IMG/VR virus record: IMGVR_UViG_3300026130_000011
Location: 1 to 40,959 of that record
Direction: 5' to 3' (one strand)
Source: a virus
DNA: 40,959 nt
In this document: positions 29,471 through 37,186 of the stretch, piece after piece
How positions within the stretch are numbered: position 1 is the stretch's first letter
Layout of the letters: every line of letters begins with the position of its first letter
Translations under genes and position numbers: made by a program
Notes under the pieces: generated by a model
The model's input: only the letters and a program-made list of their open reading frames with translations
Told to the model about the DNA's origin: nothing
Database searches by the model: none

Positions 29471-30511
29471 ATGTACAATAAAAACCCTATTGCTGAAGCG
29501 TACCTAAAAATGCTCGCCGAAGCAACTAAAGTAGAAGCCGAAGACGAAGATGATACAGAAGTCGACGAGACTGATGATCGCGAAAGGTCTGAGCCTAAGA
29601 AACCTAAGAAAGACCCTGCCGCTATTAAGCCAAAGGAAGATGACGCAGCTGACGAAGACAAGCCTATGAAGGAATCTGTTGACGAAGCTGAGCTTGAAGC
29701 AATCGCTATGAAGCTTGGCGTACAAGTCGCTGACGTTAAGAAATTCCTTGATACTATGCAGCAGCATAAAGCGCTTGGCGAAAGCGTTGAACAGCTTGAT
29801 GAAATCTCAAAAGAGACCAAAGCAAGCTACCTTAAGAAAGCCAACAAAGATTCTTACGATATGTTTACTGGCAAGAAGCCTGGTTCTAAAGAGAAAATGG
29901 ATAAGCGTCGCGCTGGTATCCAGAAAGTATCTAAGGAATTGGAAGGTCAGAAGAAACTTGCTGATTACGATCCTAAGACTAAGCAATACACTCGTGAAGA
30001 AGTTGAACTAGACGAAGCTACAATGGCTGACATCAAGAAAGAAGTTCAAGCTAAACTCGATAAAATGAACGATAAAGAGTTGATGGACTTTGAGGCGAAG
30101 CATAAGAAAGCTACTCCAATTGACTTCAACCGTGCTATGATAACCACTGACGTAGTAAACGCTGAATTGAAGAAACGTAAGATTCGTCCTATGGCTAAAT
30201 CAATTCACGAGCCAGGCGCAATGAAGCACGCAGGTAAGTTTAAGCGTTACACTGGTAAGAACGCTCCCAAAAACGGAGAGAAGCTTGATGAAGGTAAAGG
30301 TTTCGAAGCACAGTACAAGCAAGGTATGAAAGGCACTGTTAAAACTAAGAAGTTTAAAGACGAAGCAGCTTTTGAAAAATGGCTCGACAAAAACGAAGGT
30401 AACGTTGAGGTCATGAGCTTTAGGGATTTAGATGAATCAGTTGAAGTTCAAGAATCAGCTATCAAAGGCAAACACCTCCGTTCTCTAATTGATGCACTAA
30501 AGGGTAAGTAA
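29471..30511 (+). CDS. Modular head-internal protein with repeated protease-site motifs
   Basis: This 346-residue protein starts MYNKNPIAEAYLKMLAEATK, with two L/I-x-E/A sites. Further sites occur at SVDEAE (residue 72), EQLDEI (residue 111) and EEVELDEA (residue 182). The N-terminal 70 residues are very acidic. Between sites are lysine-rich helical modules, one of which (EISKETKASYLKKA) is shared with the 593-residue protein at 31745. The pattern suggests a precursor cut by the prohead protease into several packaged peptides. The ATG at 29471 follows GGAGAT. Confidence 0.7.
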   Translation: MYNKNPIAEAYLKMLAEATKVEAEDEDDTEVDETDDRERSEPKKPKKDPAAIKPKEDDAADEDKPMKESVDEAELEAIAMKLGVQVADVKKFLDTMQQHKALGESVEQLDEISKETKASYLKKANKDSYDMFTGKKPGSKEKMDKRRAGIQKVSKELEGQKKLADYDPKTKQYTREEVELDEATMADIKKEVQAKLDKMNDKELMDFEAKHKKATPIDFNRAMITTDVVNAELKKRKIRPMAKSIHEPGAMKHAGKFKRYTGKNAPKNGEKLDEGKGFEAQYKQGMKGTVKTKKFKDEAAFEKWLDKNEGNVEVMSFRDLDESVEVQESAIKGKHLRSLIDALKGK

Positions 30512-30512
30512 G

Positions 30513-30785
30513 ATGAAGAAACCATCAGGTCTACGTAACGCCATCGCAAAACGCGATGGCTACTACTCACCAAAGGGTGAGAAACTTAAAGGCGCTTCTC
30601 TAAGCCAAGCAGAAGTCGATGCTTGGAATGGCGTAAAAGAAGAAGCTGCTCCGGCTCCTGTAGTTAAAGAAGTTGTGGTCGAAGAAGCTGCTCCGTCAGT
30701 CGAAGATGACATTGCCATCGAAATTACTAAATCTGAAACAGTACTAGATAAAGTATTCAAAAAGGTTTCTCGTAAGAAGAAATAA
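30513..30785 (+). CDS. Small Ala/Glu-rich hypothetical protein
   Basis: This 90-residue protein has a basic N-terminus (LRNAIAKRDGYYSPKGEKL), an Ala/Pro/Glu-rich middle (KEEAAPAPVVKEVVVEEAAP) and a lysine-rich C-terminus (KKVSRKKK). The middle is low-complexity and probably disordered. It lies one base after the preceding modular protein and is likely a late virion-associated or core peptide. No function can be assigned. Confidence 0.65.
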   Translation: MKKPSGLRNAIAKRDGYYSPKGEKLKGASLSQAEVDAWNGVKEEAAPAPVVKEVVVEEAAPSVEDDIAIEITKSETVLDKVFKKVSRKKK

Positions 30786-30788
30786 TAT

Positions 30789-31154
30789 ATGAAATTATTT
30801 GATGTGATCACGGAAGAAAACTTCCTACTATATGCATCCCATTGTTATAACAATTTACAGGCGACAAGCCTCGATGAATTTTATTCTGACTTAAACCGAA
30901 TAAAATATTTGAGGCGCTTGTTTAAAAGGATCGATGAAGGTGATTTACAAGAGCGACTAATCTTAAATCACCTAATCGTGATATATAATGTGTTTGGGAT
31001 TGAGGGTGGTCACAAGCTGACGTTCTTTAAAGTTGAACGAAAGCATTGGGGGTATCTAAAAACCTTTTTGATATACTTAAATTATTTAACTGAAGACGCA
31101 CTTCCTATGATACCTTTAGACGAAAGTATTGTAGATGCTTTAAGGAAACTATAA
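30789..31154 (+). CDS. Conserved late protein of unknown function
   Basis: This 121-residue protein begins MKLFDVITEENF, consistent with the I-x-E leader of this block. It then has a helical core (EFYSDLNRIKYLRRLFKRID, LNHLIVIYNVFG, YLKTFLIYLNYL). The ILNHLIVIYNVFGIEGG segment is conserved among T4-like phages of marine and other Gram-negative hosts, by my recollection, but has no known role. The next gene starts directly at its stop codon. Confidence 0.75.
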   Translation: MKLFDVITEENFLLYASHCYNNLQATSLDEFYSDLNRIKYLRRLFKRIDEGDLQERLILNHLIVIYNVFGIEGGHKLTFFKVERKHWGYLKTFLIYLNYLTEDALPMIPLDESIVDALRKL

Positions 31155-31741
31155 TGGGACTTATTTCGGGCGCTGCTAATGCCTATTTTACATACAAATT
31201 TCTACGTTTGTTGACCCAGGATTGGAAAGACACGGATGCGTATAAATTAGGTATAGTCGATGAAGACGGTAAGGCTCTGAAGAAAATAAGAGACCTAGAC
31301 ACACAGGACGAGAAAGATGCGTATTCAGTGTTCAATAGACTTGTCTTCAACCTCAAACGTATTATTGGCAAATTGCCCTTTGGAAAAACTAGACTGGCTA
31401 GTTACGCTGCAGCTTTATTTTTAATAAAGGAGCACCAAGGTGTCGACAATGAAGCTATCGAGAATATTCTGGCTGAAATGGAAATCGATTTTACAGACGA
31501 TATCCTCGAATCTACAGACGAGTGGTTTATTAGAGAAGGAAGGCTCGGACAGGGAACCTATGCTCTGACAAACGATATAGCCTCTCCAGCTACTTTAGAA
31601 ATCGCTGGGCGTAAAGGATCAAAGGTTATTAGCGAAGGCTCAGAGCCATACGGCGAAATCATGGGACTTCCAGTATATAAAGTTAAACATGTAACAACTG
31701 GTCAGATATTGTTCGTGACCTCTAAAGACATTAAAAGGTAA
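31154..31741 (+). CDS. Conserved late protein, probable head/neck component
   Basis: This 195-residue protein starts MGLISGAANAYFTYKFLRLL and continues DAYKLGIVDEDGKALKKIRD, FNRLVFNLKRIIGKLPFGK and RLASYAAALFLIKEHQG. This is a pattern conserved in many T4-like phages beside the previous gene. The C-terminal part has NDIASPATL and IMGLPVYKVKHVTTGQ, a small SH3-like domain. A virion role is inferred from context only. The ATG overlaps the preceding stop. Confidence 0.75.
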   Translation: MGLISGAANAYFTYKFLRLLTQDWKDTDAYKLGIVDEDGKALKKIRDLDTQDEKDAYSVFNRLVFNLKRIIGKLPFGKTRLASYAAALFLIKEHQGVDNEAIENILAEMEIDFTDDILESTDEWFIREGRLGQGTYALTNDIASPATLEIAGRKGSKVISEGSEPYGEIMGLPVYKVKHVTTGQILFVTSKDIKR

Positions 31742-31744
31742 GGT

Positions 31745-33526
31745 ATGAACCCAATACTCAAAAAACTCTTAGCCGAGAAAAAGGCGAAGGATTACGATAA
31801 AGACGGTAAGATTGACGATCATGAAAAGGATCACGCTTCTGAAGAAGAGCGCTTTAAAAAGATCGAGAAAGATATCGCTGACCTAAAGGCTCACGAGAAA
31901 GAAGACGACATGGAAGAAGGTTATGTCGACTTTGGTCGTTCTCGTAAAGCGTCTAGGGCTAATGATGAAATTCGTGCCCGTGCTCGTAAATTCGAGAAAG
32001 ACCAGGAACACAGGAAGCGTGTAAGAGACGGTGGCGGTGAACAGCTTAAACTAAAATTCGAGCAGTTCATGACGATTCTTGATGAAGCTGTGGGCGACGA
32101 CTTTAAACAGATGATCAAGATGTTCCCTACTTCTAAGATCGAACGTCTTATGAAGATTGACAAAAATGCTGAGCGTGTAGATGCCCTTCGCGCTGAACTA
32201 AAACGTCGCGGCAAACTCAAGGAAGAAGTTGAACTAGACGAAGCATACAAAACACCTGAAGAAGCGAAAGCATACGAAGCAGGTAAGAATGCGTGGCGTG
32301 CCAAGAAAAAGTATGACGCAAATCCTAACAAAGACCCTAAGCTAAAGGCTGCGTGGTCTAGAGGTCATAATGAAGCGCGTGCTAAGTTCGTGAAGAAGTA
32401 CGGTAGCGAAGAAGAGAAAATGCGTTATGAGTCAGTTGAACTTGAAGAAGCAACTCACACACCTGAGAAGATTCTAGGATCAAAACCTTCACAGAGTATC
32501 AAGTCTAAAGATCAGTGGATTAAAGCCGCAAAGGGTATGGGGCTAGTCGTTAAGTCTCCAAGCACTACTCCTGATGGTGATAATAACTCAGATATGTACC
32601 TAACTGCCTTTGATAAGCAAGGTAATATGAAAGGCACTTGGTATAAGACTCATGGCGTCTTTAAAGAGTCAGTTCAACTCGATGAAGTTAGTAAAAAGAC
32701 TCTAGGTTCGTACATCAAGAAGGCATCGCAGAACGCTGCAAACAATAAGGCTAATGCTCAACTCTCTTTCAAACGAGGCAAGGACGAATTAGCATTTGCA
32801 CAGCAAGATAAAGCAAACAAGCGTCTCAAAGGTATCGAGAAAGCTACTGACCGTCTAACTAAAGAAGAAGTTGAACTTGAAGAAGCCAAAATGACTTATT
32901 GGATCGGAACACCAAAGGTCGAAAAAGGTAAAATCAAGAAACATCACACCGCAGAAGTAAAGGCATCAAGCGAAGCTGAAGCAAAGAAAAAGGCTGCCGA
33001 TTTCTTTGAAAATGGTTACACGCCAAACGATATAAAAGTTGTTATGAAATACGATGAGTCTGTTGAACTTGAAGAAGCTGCTCAAATCATTAGATTGACA
33101 GCTAAAGATAGTGCAGGCAACACATTCAAACTTGTTTACAATGTCGATAAGGATTTTGTTGGTCTTTCTAACCAAAACAAGGTAGCTAAGGCTCTGGGAA
33201 GTATAGTTTCAAGAATGCCAACTGCTAAGGGCAACGCTGCTGTTAAAGATGCTGTGAGGTCTGGATTCAAACAGGCTGGCGCTAAGGGAATTCTGGCTAA
33301 GGTCAATGCAATCTCTGATTACCGCTTCTCTATTTTGAACGAAGAAGTTGAACTTGAAGAAGAAGTGTCAGCTAACAACGCATCTTCTGGGTCCGTCGAT
33401 ATGAATCAGAATGGCGGTTACAAGAAGAAAGACAAGCGTGGTAAATATGATACAGATAATATGTTCCGTCGCAATAACGGGCTAAAGGTTATCGAAAGGA
33501 TCATGAAAGCTCGCGGTTCCAAATAA
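31745..33526 (+). CDS. Large modular polyprotein with seven protease-site repeats
   Basis: This 593-residue protein carries repeated cleavage-like motifs: ILDE/A at residue 114, EVELDE/A at 166, SVELEE/A at 235, SVQLDE/V at 314, EVELEE/A at 380, SVELEE/A at 444 and EVELEE/E at 539. They fit the L-x-E consensus of T4 prohead protease gp21. They divide the chain into modules of about 50-95 residues. An EF-hand-like DKDGKIDDHEKD lies near residue 18, and VSKKTLGSYIKKASQNA is a module shared with the protein at 29471. The start MNPILKKLLAE fits the leader pattern. I infer a packaged precursor cut into separate internal peptides. Confidence 0.72.
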   Translation: MNPILKKLLAEKKAKDYDKDGKIDDHEKDHASEEERFKKIEKDIADLKAHEKEDDMEEGYVDFGRSRKASRANDEIRARARKFEKDQEHRKRVRDGGGEQLKLKFEQFMTILDEAVGDDFKQMIKMFPTSKIERLMKIDKNAERVDALRAELKRRGKLKEEVELDEAYKTPEEAKAYEAGKNAWRAKKKYDANPNKDPKLKAAWSRGHNEARAKFVKKYGSEEEKMRYESVELEEATHTPEKILGSKPSQSIKSKDQWIKAAKGMGLVVKSPSTTPDGDNNSDMYLTAFDKQGNMKGTWYKTHGVFKESVQLDEVSKKTLGSYIKKASQNAANNKANAQLSFKRGKDELAFAQQDKANKRLKGIEKATDRLTKEEVELEEAKMTYWIGTPKVEKGKIKKHHTAEVKASSEAEAKKKAADFFENGYTPNDIKVVMKYDESVELEEAAQIIRLTAKDSAGNTFKLVYNVDKDFVGLSNQNKVAKALGSIVSRMPTAKGNAAVKDAVRSGFKQAGAKGILAKVNAISDYRFSILNEEVELEEEVSANNASSGSVDMNQNGGYKKKDKRGKYDTDNMFRRNNGLKVIERIMKARGSK

Positions 33527-33541
33527 TTACAAGGAAAATCA

Positions 33542-34189
33542 ATGAAAACATTTAAATCTTTTATCGTCGAAGCAGTATCATTGCCCGATGATTACGTGGC
33601 TAAGGTTGTCTCTTGGATTATCGACGAACCAGTTGATACTTCTAAACTAAAGATCCAACGTTCAGGTTCTTACCTTTCTGTGTATTATAATGGAAGCTAT
33701 AACGATGTTGTTGCTAAACAGCAACTAAATAAAGCTGGTTTGAAGATGAAGTCAGATGGTAATGGCGAATACTTTGAGAAATCAAAGGCTGTCATTGAGT
33801 TGGGTAGTCGTTTGTCTATCTCTGATCTCAACAAATTCGCCACAGTTTTTACTAAGGCAGTTGGCAAACCGCCTAAAGAACTATCTGATGCTGAAATCGT
33901 TAAGATGATTGTTGACACGGCATCTAAACTTAAACCTTACAAACAGAAGGTTATTGGCACTGCAGCCAAGATGGATTCAATCATGTCATATGCAACTAAA
34001 GTATATGACAATGTTAATGGCGCTCGAGCTAGTTTCATTAAGGAACTAGAGAAACAGGCTGGCGTTGAATCAGTTTCCTTTAGCGAGTTTGATAATACAT
34101 ATTCTGTAAAGACAGAAGACGGACGATACAAAGTAGAAATAGATCAGATTGATAAATACGGCGGTATCGTAATCAACGTTAAAGGCTAA
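33542..34189 (+). CDS. Probable head-internal protein, unknown function
   Basis: This 215-residue protein starts MKTFKSFIVEAVS, the clearest example of the F-x2-F-I/L-x-E/A leader in the block. The rest is mixed alpha/beta, with SGSYLSVYYNGSYNDVV, ELGSRLSISDLNKFATVFTK and a C-terminal YSVKTEDGRYKVEIDQID. No enzymatic motif is visible. It probably enters the head as a cleaved internal protein. Confidence 0.68.
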   Translation: MKTFKSFIVEAVSLPDDYVAKVVSWIIDEPVDTSKLKIQRSGSYLSVYYNGSYNDVVAKQQLNKAGLKMKSDGNGEYFEKSKAVIELGSRLSISDLNKFATVFTKAVGKPPKELSDAEIVKMIVDTASKLKPYKQKVIGTAAKMDSIMSYATKVYDNVNGARASFIKELEKQAGVESVSFSEFDNTYSVKTEDGRYKVEIDQIDKYGGIVINVKG

Positions 34190-34208
34190 TTAAATGGGGT
34201 GATATATA

Positions 34209-34664
34209 ATGTTATCAATATTAGGTTCTTTGTTGGGATTCGCAGGTTCTGCGGTCCCAGCTGTTATAGACCACTTTAAGGATAAAGAAAAGAACAAGCA
34301 AGAGATTGAAGTGCTAAAGCTCCAAGGCGAATTGGTTAAACAAGGTTCAGAGTTGGATCTACTTGCGTTCCGTGAGAAGGCTGCTGACTCTGAACATGCT
34401 CGTTTGATTGAACATGATATGTCAATGTCAAATGAATCTGGGTTCTTTGGTGGTCTACGTAAGTCTGTACGTCCAGTAATCACTTATCTGTTCTTTACTT
34501 TATTTGCTACTGTTAAGGGAACTATGTTGTACTACTCTTACACAACAACAGGAGACTTCTTGGTAGCTGTACAACAGATATGGGATGAAGAAACTCAAGC
34601 TATCTTTGCGGCTATCATATCGTTCTGGTTTGGTAGTAGAGCTCTAGAAAAACGTAAACTCTAG
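34209..34664 (+). CDS. Holin (three-membrane-segment type)
   Basis: This 151-residue protein resembles the 3-TM holin family also seen in gene transfer agents. It has an N-terminal hydrophobic segment (ILGSLLGFAGSAVPAVI), a charged middle coil (KNKQEIEVLKLQGELVKQGS), then LRKSVRPVITYLFFTLFATV and a final hydrophobic stretch (AIFAAIISFWFGSRALEKRK). Holins form membrane holes that time lysis. It closes the late block. No endolysin is visible nearby. An antisense-oriented promoter lies 31-59 bases beyond its stop. Confidence 0.75.
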   Translation: MLSILGSLLGFAGSAVPAVIDHFKDKEKNKQEIEVLKLQGELVKQGSELDLLAFREKAADSEHARLIEHDMSMSNESGFFGGLRKSVRPVITYLFFTLFATVKGTMLYYSYTTTGDFLVAVQQIWDEETQAIFAAIISFWFGSRALEKRKL

Positions 34665-34694
34665 TATATTCACCCCGCCCCAAACAGTAGTTCT

Positions 34695-34723
34695 ATTATA
34701 CTACGACATTCTAAAAAAGTAAA
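34695..34723 (-). promoter_or_regulatory. Antisense early promoter facing the holin gene
   Basis: On the minus strand TTTACT (34723-34718, in GGCTTTACTT), exactly 17 bases, and TATAAT (34700-34695). It is divergent to the nrdA promoter and points into the holin and head genes on their antisense strand. Confidence 0.6.
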
Positions 34724-34763
34724 GCCATTTTTTAAATCAAATAGTCAAAATATGGCTTTACTT
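34717..34763. repeat. 12-base inverted repeat holding two divergent -35 elements
   Basis: AAGTAAAGCCAT (34717-34728) is the exact reverse complement of ATGGCTTTACTT (34752-34763). Each arm contains one TTTACT hexamer, so the two divergent promoters share a symmetric core separated by 23 AT-rich bases. Confidence 0.85.
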
Positions 34764-34785
34764 CTATCAATCATTACTATATAAT
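34757..34785 (+). promoter_or_regulatory. Early promoter for nrdA
   Basis: TTTACT at 34757-34762 in GGCTTTACTT, 17 bases, and TATAAT at 34780-34785, 36 bases ahead of the nrdA ATG. Confidence 0.85.
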
Positions 34786-34821
34786 TCACTCGTAATTAAA
34801 ATTTTACATGAGATTGACTAT

Positions 34822-37116
34822 ATGAATACAAGCATTAAAGTAACAAAGCGCGATGGCTCGACAGAGCCATTCGATCTCGATAAAGTACACAAAGTTCTAG
34901 AGTGGGCTACTGACGATGTCAAAGGTGTTTCTGTATCGGAGATCGAGCTTCGCGCAAATATCCAACTATATGATAAGATTCCTTCTGACGAGATTCATGA
35001 GCTATTGATCAAGTCAGCGGCTGAACTTATTTCGGAACATACCCCCAACTACCAGTTTGTCGCTGCTCGTCTAGTGAACTACAAGCTACGCAAAGAGGTT
35101 TATGGTCGATACAAGCCTCTGCCCCTCGGCACTGTTATTCAAAATAATATTAAGTATGGCGTGTATGACAAGGAAATTCTAGAGAAATATTCTACTGAAG
35201 AAATCCTAATCATGGATCATTACATTAAGCATGACCGTGACGATAAGTTCACGTATGTTGCTATGGAACAGTTCCGTGGTAAATACCTAGTACAAGACCG
35301 TTCAACTAAGCAGATCTTTGAGACTCCTCAAATCGCTTACATGATGATTGGCGCTACACTTTTTGGTAGTTACCCAAAAGAAACGCGTATGCAGTACGTT
35401 AAGGACTTTTACGATGCAGTTTCAGAATTCTATATCTCTCTTCCTACGCCTATTATGGCGGGAGTACGCACCCCGACTCGTCAATTTAGTTCTTGTGTTC
35501 TTATTGAGTCCGGTGATACTCTCGATAGCATTAATGCTACTGCTTCTGCTGTGGTTAGATACATCTCTAAGAAAGCAGGTATAGGAATCAATGCTGGATC
35601 AATTCGCGCTGAAGGTAGTCGTGTTGGCGACGGCAGCGTTGTACATACAGGTCTTATTCCTTTCCTTAAGTATTTTCAAGCTGCTGTTAAGTCCTGCTCG
35701 CAGGGTGGTGTTCGCGGTGGCGCTGCTACTGTTTACCTTCCAGTTTGGCATTTGGAATATGAAAATCTGGTTGTCCTAAAGAATAATAAGGGTACTGACG
35801 AAACTCGGGTACGTCATATGGACTATGCCTTCCAGTTCAACAAGACTATGTACGAGCGTTTGTTGACAGGCGGTAATATTACGTTATTCAGCCCTAACGA
35901 CGTTCCAGGGCTTCTAGAGGCGTTCTACGCTGATCAGGAAGAGTTTAAGCGGTTGTATGAAAAGTATGAAGCAGATAAATCTATTCGCAGAAAAGAATTG
36001 ACTGCTATGGAAGTATTCAGTTCATTCCTGACTGAACGTAAGGACACTGGTCGAATCTACTTAATGAACGTTGACCATGCTAATGATCACGGTGCGTTTA
36101 TTGCTGATAAGGCTCCTATTAAACAAAGTAATCTATGCTGCGAGATTGACTTGCCGACTAACCCATTATCAGACGTTAATGGCGATGAAGGTGAAATTTC
36201 GTTATGTACCCTAGCAGCAATCAACTGGGGTATGATTAATGAACCTAAAGACTTTGAAAAATACTGCACCATTGCAGTACGAGCTCTTGATGCGCTACTT
36301 GACTATCAGGCATATCCAGTACGTGCTGCAGAAATCTCGACCCATAATCGTCGACCTCTGGGTGTAGGTATTATCAACCTTGCTTACTTCCTTGCCAAAC
36401 GAGGATTGAAGTACGATGACTCTGCTCTTGAAACAGTAGATGAGTTCGCTGAAGCGTGGTCTTACTACTTGATCAAAGCAAGTGCCGATCTAGCTGTTGA
36501 GAAGGGCGCTTGTCCGAAGTCTGACGAAACTAAGTATGGCATGGGTATTACGCCAAACATGACCTACAAAGCTGACGTTGATACTTTGGTTAAGCCTCAG
36601 AATCGTATGGATTGGACTAGCCTCCGCAACCAGTTGAATATGAACGGTATCCGCAACTCTACTCTGATGGCTCTAATGCCTGCTGAAACATCGGCTCAGA
36701 TTAGTAACAGCACAAACGGTATTGAGCCACCTCGTGCGCTGGTATCTTACAAACAGTCTAAAGATGGTGTAATGGCTCAGGTTGTTCCTGGCTTCCACCA
36801 CTTGAGAAATAAGTACGACCTGTTGTGGGATCAGAAAACGCCTGAGGGTTACTTAAAAATCTGTGCTGTTCTTCAGAAGTATATTGATCAGGGTATCTCG
36901 GTTAATACCAGCTACAACCCTGAGCACTTTGAGGACGGTAAAGTACCGATGAGCCAGCTGATTAAGGATATGGTGACGTTCTATAAGTTTGGCGGAAAAC
37001 AACTATATTACAATAACACGTTTGACGGTTCGGGCGAACTAAAAGACGATTCGCCTATTGACGACCTCCCTTCTGAAATTGAAGATGACGGTCATTGCGA
37101 TAGCTGTACCATTTAG
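34822..37116 (+). CDS. nrdA: Ribonucleotide reductase class Ia, large subunit NrdA
   Basis: This 764-residue enzyme reduces ribonucleoside diphosphates to deoxyribonucleotides together with NrdB. Visible features are an N-terminal ATP-cone (VTKRDGSTEPFDLDKVHKVL), FSSCVLIESGDTLDSI (first redox cysteine), SNLCCEIDLPT (active-site Asn, Cys, Glu), and SLCTLAAINW (second redox cysteine). MPAETSAQISN, the radical-transfer tyrosines in KQLYYNNT, and the C-terminal CDSC pair complete the set. The subunit is complete and should be active and allosterically regulated. A good terminator follows it, so nrdB may be partly separate in expression. Confidence 0.97.
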   Translation: MNTSIKVTKRDGSTEPFDLDKVHKVLEWATDDVKGVSVSEIELRANIQLYDKIPSDEIHELLIKSAAELISEHTPNYQFVAARLVNYKLRKEVYGRYKPLPLGTVIQNNIKYGVYDKEILEKYSTEEILIMDHYIKHDRDDKFTYVAMEQFRGKYLVQDRSTKQIFETPQIAYMMIGATLFGSYPKETRMQYVKDFYDAVSEFYISLPTPIMAGVRTPTRQFSSCVLIESGDTLDSINATASAVVRYISKKAGIGINAGSIRAEGSRVGDGSVVHTGLIPFLKYFQAAVKSCSQGGVRGGAATVYLPVWHLEYENLVVLKNNKGTDETRVRHMDYAFQFNKTMYERLLTGGNITLFSPNDVPGLLEAFYADQEEFKRLYEKYEADKSIRRKELTAMEVFSSFLTERKDTGRIYLMNVDHANDHGAFIADKAPIKQSNLCCEIDLPTNPLSDVNGDEGEISLCTLAAINWGMINEPKDFEKYCTIAVRALDALLDYQAYPVRAAEISTHNRRPLGVGIINLAYFLAKRGLKYDDSALETVDEFAEAWSYYLIKASADLAVEKGACPKSDETKYGMGITPNMTYKADVDTLVKPQNRMDWTSLRNQLNMNGIRNSTLMALMPAETSAQISNSTNGIEPPRALVSYKQSKDGVMAQVVPGFHHLRNKYDLLWDQKTPEGYLKICAVLQKYIDQGISVNTSYNPEHFEDGKVPMSQLIKDMVTFYKFGGKQLYYNNTFDGSGELKDDSPIDDLPSEIEDDGHCDSCTI

Positions 37117-37123
37117 TCAATCT

Positions 37124-37145
37124 GGGGGCGAAAGCCCCCTTTCTT
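37124..37145 (+). terminator. Intrinsic terminator after nrdA
   Basis: GGGGGC, GAAA tetraloop, GCCCCC, then TTTCTT. It lies between nrdA and nrdB, so it may attenuate rather than fully stop transcription into nrdB. Confidence 0.85.
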
Positions 37146-37186
37146 ATAATCCTATATAATGCACTATTTGAAAAAGGAGAATAGAA

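Noticed and set aside
34190-34483. Minus-strand open frame of 97 codons opposite the holin gene, downstream of the antisense promoter
   Set aside because: Its serine/proline-rich translation looks like a shadow of the holin frame, and no ribosome-binding site precedes its start; an antisense RNA is more likely.
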